Source: Halomonas sp.
GTDB taxonomy: Bacteria; Pseudomonadota; Gammaproteobacteria; Pseudomonadales; Halomonadaceae
Assembly (NCBI GenBank): GCA_003560175.1
Contig: PWIZ01000252.1
Span: 1-7,994 of the forward strand
Length of the DNA stretch: 7,994 bases
Direction of reading: 5' to 3'
The notes below the pieces were generated by a model that did no database searches, was not told the DNA's origin, and saw nothing but the letters and a program-made list of their open reading frames with translations. Below, piece by piece: positions 1 through 6,649 of the stretch (positions are counted from its first letter, which is position 1; the number at the start of each line of letters is the position of its first letter). Position numbers and translations under genes: made by a program.

Positions 1-1145
1 AACTGATCCAGCTGATCCAGTACACGCCGACCACCGAGGAGGTCTTCAAGACCCCGCTGCTGATTGTTCCGCCCTGGATCAACAAGTACTACATCCTCGA
101 TCTACGCGAGGACAATTCGATGGTCAAGTGGCTGGTCGGCCAGGGCCACACCGTGTTCTTGATCTCCTGGCGCAACCCCGGTCCTGCGCAGCGCGACCTC
201 ACCTGGGCCGACTTCATGCAGCTCGGCCCCATCGACGCCATGGAGGCGATCGAGCAGGCCACCGGCGAGAAGTCCGTCAACCTGCTGAGCTACTGCGTGG
301 GCGGCACGCTGGCCGCTTCCACCGTGGCCTATCTGACCAGCACCCGCCGCGGGCGCAAGGTAAAATCGGTCACCTACATGACCACCCTGCAGGACTTCCG
401 CGATCCGGGCGAGATCGGTGTCTTCCTCTCCGAGCCCGTGCTGCAGGGCATCGAAGAGAAGATGGCGCGTGACGGCTATCTGGACGGCCGGGCCATGGCC
501 TTCAGCTTCAACCTGCTGCGCGAGAACGATCTGTTCTGGTCGTTCTACATCAGCAATTACCTCAAGGGCGACGTGCCGACACCCTTCGATTTGCTCTACT
601 GGAATACCGACGGCACCAACCTGCCGGCGGCCACCCACGGCTGGTACCTGCGCCACATGTACCTGGAGAATCGCCTGGTCGAACCCGGCGGTATCGAGCT
701 GGACGGAGTCAAGATCGATCTGCGCAAGGTCTCCATCCCGAGCTATTTCCTCTCCACACGCGAGGATCACATCGCCAAGTGGAACAGCACCTACTACGGC
801 GCGCTGCTGCCCAAGGGGCCGGTCAAGTTCGTGCTGGGCGGCTCCGGCCACATCGCCGGGGTGGTCAATCCTCCGAGCAAGAACAAGTACGGCTTCTGGA
901 CCAATGACGCCCTGCCCGAGACCCACGAGGAGTGGCTCGCCGGCGCCGAGCAGCACGATGGTTCCTGGTGGCCCCACTGGCAGGCGTGGATCACCGAGAA
1001 CGGCTATGCCGACACCGAGAAGATGGTCCCGGCTCGCCAGCCGGGCGACGGCGAGCTCGATATCCTCGAGCCGGCTCCCGGCCGCTACGTGAAGATGACC
1101 ATCCCCGAGGTGCTGGGCGAAATCCCGGCGGCGCCGAAAGCTTGA
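1..1145 (+). CDS. phaC: Class I poly(3-hydroxyalkanoate) synthase, C-terminal part (5' end outside window)
   Basis: This enzyme polymerises (R)-3-hydroxyacyl-CoA into polyhydroxyalkanoate at the granule surface. The reading frame is open from base 3, giving 380 visible residues, so roughly the first third of a typical ~600-residue class I synthase is missing. The visible part is the alpha/beta-hydrolase catalytic domain. The nucleophile Cys lies in the lipase-like box SYCVGG (Cys codon 294-296). The catalytic Asp is in REDHIA (765-767) and the catalytic His in GSGHIAGVVNPP (849-851). Other family landmarks are PPWINKYYILDL near the left edge, ISWRNP, DLLYWN, NLPAATHGWYLRH, and GSWWPHW near the C-terminus. 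The first position of the box is Ser where many class I enzymes have Gly. The ATG at 120 is internal to the conserved domain and is not the real start. The gene ends with TGA and is followed at once by a terminator hairpin. No other pha gene (phaA, phaB, phasin) is seen downstream. Confidence 0.97.
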   Translation, partial: LIQLIQYTPTTEEVFKTPLLIVPPWINKYYILDLREDNSMVKWLVGQGHTVFLISWRNPGPAQRDLTWADFMQLGPIDAMEAIEQATGEKSVNLLSYCVGGTLAASTVAYLTSTRRGRKVKSVTYMTTLQDFRDPGEIGVFLSEPVLQGIEEKMARDGYLDGRAMAFSFNLLRENDLFWSFYISNYLKGDVPTPFDLLYWNTDGTNLPAATHGWYLRHMYLENRLVEPGGIELDGVKIDLRKVSIPSYFLSTREDHIAKWNSTYYGALLPKGPVKFVLGGSGHIAGVVNPPSKNKYGFWTNDALPETHEEWLAGAEQHDGSWWPHWQAWITENGYADTEKMVPARQPGDGELDILEPAPGRYVKMTIPEVLGEIPAAPKA

Positions 1146-1148
1146 GCC

Positions 1149-1169
1149 GTAAGCGGTAAGCTGTAAGTC
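1149..1169. repeat. Three tandem 7-bp repeats (GTAAGNN)
   Basis: Immediately after the phaC stop codon, GTAAGCG, GTAAGCT and GTAAGTC follow each other with a strict 7-base period. Only the core GTAAG is identical in all three; the first two also share the C. The block lies between the stop codon and the terminator stem. It may be a small dispersed intergenic repeat or simply a local slippage product. No function can be read from the sequence. Confidence 0.5.
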
Positions 1170-1197
1170 AAGAACCTCGCCTTGGCGGGGTTCTTCA
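1170..1197 (+). terminator. Intrinsic terminator of phaC
   Basis: AAGAACCTCGCC (1170-1181) pairs with GGCGGGGTTCTT (1184-1195) along its whole length with one G-U wobble. In practice this gives an 11-bp stem closed by a CTTG tetraloop. The right arm ends in TTCTTC, so the U-rich tail partly overlaps the stem, and the A-rich left foot could let it act on the opposite strand as well. It sits 25 bases after the phaC stop and separates phaC from the signalling operon. Confidence 0.82.
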
Positions 1198-1405
1198 TGT
1201 GCGTCAGGCAAGGCGTCAAAAGCGGGCCACCCTGAACGGCACCTCTATCGCATCGACTCTCTGTCGGCTTAACATGTTGTTACAAGATCGTGCGCGGTAT
1301 GTCGTTGCTGCAGGAGTAGCGGTCATCCACCGAGGAATGGGTCATATCGTCAACACTGGCCTTGAGCCGGATCCGGGTGATTAGCACAAGTACTCCAGGA
1401 CAGGT
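1198..1405 (+). other. Non-coding gap upstream of the signalling operon
   Basis: About 208 bases lie between the phaC terminator and the first signalling gene. No convincing sigma-70 promoter was found: the best -35-like TTGTTA at 1277-1282 has only a poor -10 (TATGTC, 15-base spacing). A sigma-54-like element at 1237-1252 and a 15-codon ORF at 1337-1384 are listed separately. The operon promoter most likely lies here, since transcription from phaC should stop at the hairpin and the next gene starts at 1406. No tRNA or other RNA gene is visible. Confidence 0.6.
1237..1252 (+). promoter_or_regulatory. Weak sigma-54-like promoter candidate
   Basis: The string CGGCACCTCTATCGCA has the invariant GG (1238-1239) and GC (1250-1251) of a -24/-12 element at exactly the required spacing. 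It also matches the C-A-C after GG, and the T and final A around GC. Mismatches are the first T, the G after CAC, and one T of the -12 box. Transcription would begin near 1263, leaving about 143 bases of leader before the first signalling gene. In GC-rich DNA such a match can arise by chance, and no enhancer-binding site was identified. Confidence 0.25.
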
Positions 1406-2779
1406 ATGCAAACACTTTCTATCGTACTGGTTGAAGATGACCCGGGTGATGCGAGGCTTGTCCAGTACACCTTGAAATATAGTCGGGTGAAACCTTCGCT
1501 TGTCTGGCTCGGTAGTCTGGGAGAGCTTAAGGAGCATCTGGTCGACCAGGCCACGACGCCTGATGTGATTCTACTCGACCTGAATCTGCCCGACTCGACC
1601 GGCATGGCCACGGTAACCGGCTGCAAGGCGCTGAGTCCGGAGACGCCGGTAGTGGTGCTGACCGGGCATGACGACATGGAGTTTGCAGTACGGGCACTGG
1701 AAGCTGGGGCCCAGGATTACCTGGTCAAGGGCAACCTGGATGCCGACAGCCTCTTACGCAGCATGCGTTACGCCATCGGCCGTGCCAAGTTGGAGCAGCG
1801 GCTGGTGCTTTCCGAAGAGCGCATGGCGGCGGCCATCGAGGGCGCTAAGCTGGGCGTCTGGGACTGGCTGCTGCCAAGCGAGCAGCTCATCTCCCTGAGT
1901 GAGCGCTGGCTCACCATGCTTGGCTTTCATTCCGGCAACAGCACGCTGCCCGCTGCCGCGGAGACTTGGATAGAGCGCATTCATCCGGAAGATCGTGCTG
2001 CCTTCGATAACGCTTTGGCTAGCCACCTTCAGGGAGAAGCACCGAACTTCCAGTGTGAGATTCGTCTCCTGCACAGGCAGGAGCACTGGGTTTGGGTGCT
2101 GGTGTCCGGTCATGTGGTCGGTTGGGACGCCGAGGGCAGGGCGCAGCGCATGGTGGGCGTGCAGCAGGATATCAGTGAGCGCAAGCTCATGGAGCAGCGT
2201 CTGGAAGAACTGGCCATGCGCGCCCCCCTCACCGGCCTGTCCAACCGTCGCCACTTCATGCAGGCCATCGATCGAGAGCATGGGCGGGTCAAGCGCAACC
2301 CCGGTCTGCCGGTGAGCGTGCTGATGCTGGATATCGACCACTTCAAGCGCGTCAATGACACCTACGGGCACGCGGGCGGCGATGAAGTGCTCAAGGCCTT
2401 TTCCACCTCGATCCGTAGACAGCTGCGTGAAATGGATATGGCAGGCCGCCTGGGAGGCGAGGAGTTCGCGGTTCTCCTGCCGGATACGGATGCCGTAGGC
2501 AGTCGTCGCGTGGCCGAGAAGCTGCGCCAGGCGGTCGAGGCCATGTGCGTGACGCTCGATGACAAGAGCGTGGTTCAGGTCACCACCAGCGTCGGCCTGA
2601 CGCGCATTCTGCCCGACGACACGCGCCCGGATGGCGCCCTGGCGCGAGCCGACAGCGCGCTCTATCGGGCCAAGACCGGTGGTCGTAATCGGGTTGAGGT
2701 CTGTGTCGAGGTCTGTCCGCTACTTGATGAAGAGAGTGGGTCGGCGAGGCTCTTGACGAAACGAGAGGATGAATGCTGA
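1406..2779 (+). CDS. Response regulator diguanylate cyclase (REC-PAS-GGDEF)
   Basis: This is a 457-residue soluble response regulator predicted to make cyclic di-GMP from two GTP when activated. The receiver domain (about 4-125) has the acidic pair D11/D12, phospho-acceptor D58, T86 and K108. A PAS_3-type domain (about 138-256) ends in the usual DISERK linker. The GGDEF domain (about 268-431) has metal-binding D309 in LDIDHFK, the intact signature GGEEF at 350-354, and a product-inhibition I-site RxxD (R341-D344) at the expected five-residue distance. The DxLT motif that normally opens the domain reads APLTGL (Ala273 replaces Asp). The C-terminal tail has a VEVCVEVC duplication and ends in Cys457. 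The start is supported by AGGA at 1397-1400, 5 bases before the ATG, and by the receiver beginning at residue 4. The gene overlaps the next by 7 bases, so it is the first gene of the operon. No EAL or HD-GYP domain is present. Confidence 0.93.
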   Translation: MQTLSIVLVEDDPGDARLVQYTLKYSRVKPSLVWLGSLGELKEHLVDQATTPDVILLDLNLPDSTGMATVTGCKALSPETPVVVLTGHDDMEFAVRALEAGAQDYLVKGNLDADSLLRSMRYAIGRAKLEQRLVLSEERMAAAIEGAKLGVWDWLLPSEQLISLSERWLTMLGFHSGNSTLPAAAETWIERIHPEDRAAFDNALASHLQGEAPNFQCEIRLLHRQEHWVWVLVSGHVVGWDAEGRAQRMVGVQQDISERKLMEQRLEELAMRAPLTGLSNRRHFMQAIDREHGRVKRNPGLPVSVLMLDIDHFKRVNDTYGHAGGDEVLKAFSTSIRRQLREMDMAGRLGGEEFAVLLPDTDAVGSRRVAEKLRQAVEAMCVTLDDKSVVQVTTSVGLTRILPDDTRPDGALARADSALYRAKTGGRNRVEVCVEVCPLLDEESGSARLLTKREDEC

Positions 2780-5340
2780 AGCCAGTTCACTGGCTGCGCC
2801 TGCCCTTGTCTCTGATGCTGCTCCTCGGCAGCGCCATGCTGCCGGCCACTGCCGACGAAACCATGACCCTGGGCATCTTTGCCTATCGCGAAACGGCGGC
2901 GGTAGAGGCGCGCTTTTCGCCCCTGCTCGACGTGCTGTCTGAGGCGCTGGAGGGGCGCGAGGTGCGCCTGGAGGTGCTGGATCTTGACGCCTTGGATGAG
3001 GCCGTCGACGAGGCGCGGCTCGACTTTGTGCTGACCAATCCGCGCCACGCCCTGGTCATGCGTGTCCAGCGCAGGGTGGGAGGTGAGCTGGCCACCCTGG
3101 TCAAACAGCAAGGGGGGCACGACCTGGCATTGCTGGCCGGCGTGATCCTGGCCCGCCAGGAGTCGGGTATCAACGATCTGACGGCGCTCGAGGGGCAGGT
3201 GGTCGCCATCCCGGGGCAGCGTTTTCTCGGTGGTTTCATGGCCCAGGCCTATGAGCTGCACCAGCGTGGGTTCGACCCCTATCGCTTCGCCGACTATCGC
3301 GAACTTGGCTCTCATGATGCGGTGATGCAGGCGCTGCTCGACGGAGAGGTCATGGCAGGCTTCGTACGCAGCGGTATTCTCGAGGATTGGCAGCGCCGGG
3401 GGCATGATGTCTCGGCCCTCGAGGTGGTGGTGTCCAGGCGCTTCGACGGTTTCCCCCTCTTGCACTCCACCGAGCTGTACCCCGAATGGCCGCTGGCCGC
3501 TCTCGCCCACGTGCCGGACAGGGACGTGCGCCGAGTCACCAGTGCACTGCTCAGCTGGGAGGGGGTGTCGGGAGAGGAACATAGCGCCTTTTTCGCGCCC
3601 CCCATGGACTATCTGGCGGTAGAGCAGGCGGCACGCGCGCTGGGTATTCCCCCCTTTGCTGAGTCGCAGCGTTCCGTTGTCACGCAGTTGAGGGAACAAT
3701 ACGGTGTGCTGGTGTGGTTTGTCCCGGCGCTCGCATTCAGTTTGCTGGCGGCCCTGCTGCTGCTGCTGATCCTGTATCGCCGCAGGCATCAGCTGACTCG
3801 GCATCTGGATGAAGAGCGCCAGGCTCTCGAGCAGATTCTCTGGGGAACGGCAGCGGGCACCTGGCAATGGAATGTCCAGACCGGAGAAACCCGCTTCAAT
3901 GAACGCTGGGCCGATATGGTGGGGTATCGTCTCGACGAGATATCCCCGACCACTATCGAGACCTGGATGACATTCTGCCACGACGAGGATCTCGAACGCT
4001 CCAATGAGCAGCTCGAAGCGCACTTTGCCGGTGAACGCGACAGCTACGATATTGAGGTGCGGATGCGCCATCGTGATGGGCGCTGGATATGGGTGCAGGA
4101 TCGCGGTCGCGTCATCTCCTGGGATAGCCAGGGCGCGCCCCTGTGGATGGCAGGCACTCATGCCGACATCACCCAGCGCAAGGAGGCCGAGCTGCATGCG
4201 GCCAGGGTGATGGAGCAGATGCGCAAGCATGCGGTACTGATTCCCGGAGCGCTCTACCAGTACTGGCAGCATCCTGATGGACGCGGGACCTTCCCCTATG
4301 CCAGCGAAGGAATTGAAGCGATCTACGGCATGACGCCGGAGGCGGTACGCGACGATGCTGCCCCGGCATTTGCCGTTCTCGAGCCGGAGGACCTGCCGTG
4401 GGTAGCCCAAAGCATTGTCCAATCCGAGCATGACCTGACCACCTGGCGAGCCACCTTCCGCGTCAATCACCCCCGGAAAGGTCAGCTCTGGGTCGAGGGT
4501 GTCGCGACACCGGAGCGGCTGGAGGATGGCAGTACCATCTGGCATGGCTATCTGCGCGACATTACCAGTCAGCATGCCATTCAGCAGCAGCTGGCGGCGT
4601 ATCGCGAGTCCCTGGAGCGCTCCAACAAGGAGCTGGAACACTTCGCCTATGCTGCCTCTCATGACCTTCGCCAGCCACTGCGCATGGTGACCAGCTACGC
4701 ACAGCTGCTGGAGCGTCATCTGGCCGGACAGCTCGACGATGACGGCAAGACGATGCTGCACTTCATGCGTGACGGCGCTCAGCGCATGGACAGCATGCTG
4801 CTGTCGTTGCTCGACTACTCCCGGGTGGGGCGCAAGGGGCAGCCCATGCAGCCCATGGCCCTGGGCGATGCGCTCGACGAGGCGATGCACTTCCTGAGGC
4901 CTGCGATTGGCGAAGCCGAGGCAACGGTTGAGGTGAAAGGCGAGTGGCCGGAAGTGGTGGCCAGTCCCGACGAGATGACGCGACTGTTTCAGAACCTGCT
5001 GAGCAATGCGGTCAAGTACCGTGCCCCCGACCGGGCGCCGGTGATCGACATCTTCGTCGAGTTGCTGCCCGATACGCACTACTGGCAGGTGAGCATTCGT
5101 GACAACGGCATCGGGATCGCCCCCGGCCAGCAGGGGCGGCTGTTTCAGGTCTTCCAGCGCCTGCATACCCGTGAACAGTATGAGGGCACCGGCGTTGGAC
5201 TCGCCATCTGTCGCAAGATTGTCGAGCGCCACGGCGGCGAGATTCGCCTCGAATCGCCGGGTGAGGGGCTCGGCAGCCGAGTGATTTTTACGCTTCCCAT
5301 GAGACGCGAGGCGGCCGGTGGCGAAACGCAGAATGGCTAA
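2773..5340 (+). CDS. Membrane sensor histidine kinase with periplasmic PhnD/TtrS-like domain and two PAS domains
   Basis: This 855-residue protein has a signal peptide (about 1-27, ending near TADE) and a periplasmic PhnD-like binding domain (about 30-290). The domain resembles the sensor part of tetrathionate kinase TtrS: LGIFAYRETAAVE near its start, DFVLTNP, and STELYPEWPLAAL near its end. One membrane helix (about 312-335) and an Arg-rich stop-transfer follow. The cytoplasmic part holds PAS_3 (about 350-475), a second PAS (about 478-603) and a Cph1-type kinase core. The H-box SHDLRQPLRM has acceptor His630 with Asp next to it. The N-box NLLSNAVKYR has Asn741 and Asn745. G1 is DNGIGI (777-782), followed by an F-box FQVFQRLH and G2 GTGVGL (805-810), so the core looks fully active. 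There is no cysteine in the periplasmic domain. The start lies after GAGAGG at 2763-2768 and overlaps the previous gene by 7 bases. The ligand is unknown; phosphonate, phosphate, sulfur oxyanion or another small molecule are all possible. Confidence 0.92.
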   Translation: MLKPVHWLRLPLSLMLLLGSAMLPATADETMTLGIFAYRETAAVEARFSPLLDVLSEALEGREVRLEVLDLDALDEAVDEARLDFVLTNPRHALVMRVQRRVGGELATLVKQQGGHDLALLAGVILARQESGINDLTALEGQVVAIPGQRFLGGFMAQAYELHQRGFDPYRFADYRELGSHDAVMQALLDGEVMAGFVRSGILEDWQRRGHDVSALEVVVSRRFDGFPLLHSTELYPEWPLAALAHVPDRDVRRVTSALLSWEGVSGEEHSAFFAPPMDYLAVEQAARALGIPPFAESQRSVVTQLREQYGVLVWFVPALAFSLLAALLLLLILYRRRHQLTRHLDEERQALEQILWGTAAGTWQWNVQTGETRFNERWADMVGYRLDEISPTTIETWMTFCHDEDLERSNEQLEAHFAGERDSYDIEVRMRHRDGRWIWVQDRGRVISWDSQGAPLWMAGTHADITQRKEAELHAARVMEQMRKHAVLIPGALYQYWQHPDGRGTFPYASEGIEAIYGMTPEAVRDDAAPAFAVLEPEDLPWVAQSIVQSEHDLTTWRATFRVNHPRKGQLWVEGVATPERLEDGSTIWHGYLRDITSQHAIQQQLAAYRESLERSNKELEHFAYAASHDLRQPLRMVTSYAQLLERHLAGQLDDDGKTMLHFMRDGAQRMDSMLLSLLDYSRVGRKGQPMQPMALGDALDEAMHFLRPAIGEAEATVEVKGEWPEVVASPDEMTRLFQNLLSNAVKYRAPDRAPVIDIFVELLPDTHYWQVSIRDNGIGIAPGQQGRLFQVFQRLHTREQYEGTGVGLAICRKIVERHGGEIRLESPGEGLGSRVIFTLPMRREAAGGETQNG
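5308..5311 (+). promoter_or_regulatory. Ribosome binding site favouring the GTG start at 5318
   Basis: GAGG at 5308-5311 lies 6 bases before the GTG at 5318. The in-frame ATG at 5333 has no comparable purine-rich site at the right distance (only CGCAGA directly before it). The site therefore favours the GTG, giving a 23-base overlap with the kinase gene upstream. The ATG start (8-base overlap) stays possible, because both leave the same signal peptide core. Confidence 0.5.
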
Positions 5341-6646
5341 GCGCAAAAAAAACAGCCTGCTGGCTGTGCTGATAAGTATGGTAGCGATGCTGCTGAATCC
5401 GCTGGCCCAGGCAGAGCCTAGCTTCGGCGATTACTTCGAGTTGCACCCGACGCCGATATGGATGATCGCCGTAGAGGGAGGTGACATCGTGCGCGCCAAC
5501 CCGGCCGCTCATGCCTTCTATGGTTACGACGACCTGACGGAGCTCAATATCCGCGATATCAACCTGCTCTCGTCAGGACAGATCGAAGATGAAATACGCC
5601 TGGCCGTCGCGAATGAGCGCAACCATCTCTTTATGCGCCATCGCCTGGCCGATGGTCGGGTCAAGGTGGTGGGGATCTATACACAGCGGATGACGCACCA
5701 GGGGCAAGAGGTACTGGTCTCGTCGCTCTACGATACCAGCGAGTTCGAGAGCACTGCTGAGCACCACTACATTGCCCGGGTGGAGGAGCAGGTTGACCTG
5801 CAGACGGCACAGCTTCGCGAAGCCAAGCGGCGTCAGGCCTGGCTGGCCTGGGGGGCGGCCCTGGCGCAGGCAGTCGTGATCGCCATGCTGCTGATCGTCC
5901 TGGTGCGTCTGCGCCGAGCCCAGAGGGAAAATCGGCGCCTCATCGAGGAACTCTCTTTTAATAACCGCGAGCTCGAGCGGCTCAGCCACGCCATGGCCCA
6001 CCACTTTCAGGAGCCCAGCCGTCGCCTGGTCAGCTTTGCGCAGCAGCTTGAGCGCAAGCTGGGTGGCAGTGACGACGATGCCTCCCGGGTGGCGGTAGGC
6101 TTTATCGGTTCTCAGGCCCGGCGGCTCAGTGCGCTGGTATCCGATGTACAGCGCTACCTGAGCCTGGATCACATTGCCTTCACCCCACAGCGCCTCTCGC
6201 CAGCGGCTGTATTGGATGAGGTCTATCGGCATGATCAAACGTTATCGCCGCTGTGCCAAGCCGAGGCGCTGAGGGTTCAAGCCCCGTTGCCCGACGTTGA
6301 GTATGATGCCAGGCGTCTGGCGCTTATCTTCCGGGTGCTGCTGCATAATGCCTGGCAGTATCGAGACCCTGATCGCCCTTTGCAGGTCAAGGTGAGCGCG
6401 CTTGAGAGGGCAGGGCGGGTCCGCTTTGCGGTCGAGGACAACGGCACTGGCATCGAACCGGAGTACCGGACTCAGGTGTTCGCGATGTTCTCGCGGCTGG
6501 TCCCCAACTCCGGGCAGTCTCCAGGGACCGGAATGGGACTCGCGCTGGTGGTCAAGGCGCTGCGCTGCGTTCAAGGCAAGGTGTCTTTGGAAGCGGGGCC
6601 GCAGGGCGGCACCCGTGTTGTGTTTGATTTACCGGCAGCCGGGTAA
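5318..6646 (+). CDS. Membrane histidine kinase-like protein with periplasmic PAS domain and atypical H-box
   Basis: With the GTG start this is a 442-residue protein. A very basic N-terminus and hydrophobic stretch end in AQA (cleavage likely after residue 32). A PAS domain follows directly (about 36-148: YFELHPTPIWMI, RANPAAHAFYGY, FMRHRLADGRVK) and is therefore predicted to lie in the periplasm. A helical stretch (about 150-174) leads to one membrane helix (about 176-196) and a cytoplasmic kinase core. Aligned without gaps to Cph1-type kinases, the H-box reads AMAHHFQEPSRR: His228 takes the acceptor position and His229 replaces the usual acidic residue. The first Asn of the N-box is replaced (Val340), while Asn344 is kept. 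G1 DNGTGI (374-379) and G2 GTGMGL (403-408) are intact, so ATP binding looks possible. The gene is sandwiched between a kinase and a receiver gene with overlap or a 3-base gap. It may be a weak kinase, a modulator, or a partner of the upstream kinase. Confidence 0.88.
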   Translation: MAKRRMAKRKKNSLLAVLISMVAMLLNPLAQAEPSFGDYFELHPTPIWMIAVEGGDIVRANPAAHAFYGYDDLTELNIRDINLLSSGQIEDEIRLAVANERNHLFMRHRLADGRVKVVGIYTQRMTHQGQEVLVSSLYDTSEFESTAEHHYIARVEEQVDLQTAQLREAKRRQAWLAWGAALAQAVVIAMLLIVLVRLRRAQRENRRLIEELSFNNRELERLSHAMAHHFQEPSRRLVSFAQQLERKLGGSDDDASRVAVGFIGSQARRLSALVSDVQRYLSLDHIAFTPQRLSPAAVLDEVYRHDQTLSPLCQAEALRVQAPLPDVEYDARRLALIFRVLLHNAWQYRDPDRPLQVKVSALERAGRVRFAVEDNGTGIEPEYRTQVFAMFSRLVPNSGQSPGTGMGLALVVKALRCVQGKVSLEAGPQGGTRVVFDLPAAG

Positions 6647-6649
6647 CTT

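Noticed and set aside
120..1145. ATG at 120 as the start of phaC
   Set aside because: Conserved PhaC sequence (VPPWINKYYILDL) continues in frame upstream to the window edge, so the gene begins outside the window.
102..1211. Open frame of 369 codons on the - strand across phaC
   Set aside because: It is antisense to the unmistakable PHA synthase and runs through the terminator; no family features are seen in it.
1277..1303. Possible sigma-70 promoter TTGTTA / TATGTC
   Set aside because: The spacing is 15 bases and the -10 box matches at only three positions, so it is no better than chance.
1199..1384. 61-codon open frame on the + strand in the gap after phaC
   Set aside because: Its ATG sits just after the terminator stem with no ribosome binding site, and the protein resembles nothing. 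Only its last 15 codons are discussed, as a leader or relic.
2662..5346. Long open frame of 894 codons on the - strand
   Set aside because: It lies wholly antisense to the TtrS-like kinase, whose + strand frame has clear domains and motifs. The antisense translation shows no recognisable domain and is a by-product of GC-rich codon use.
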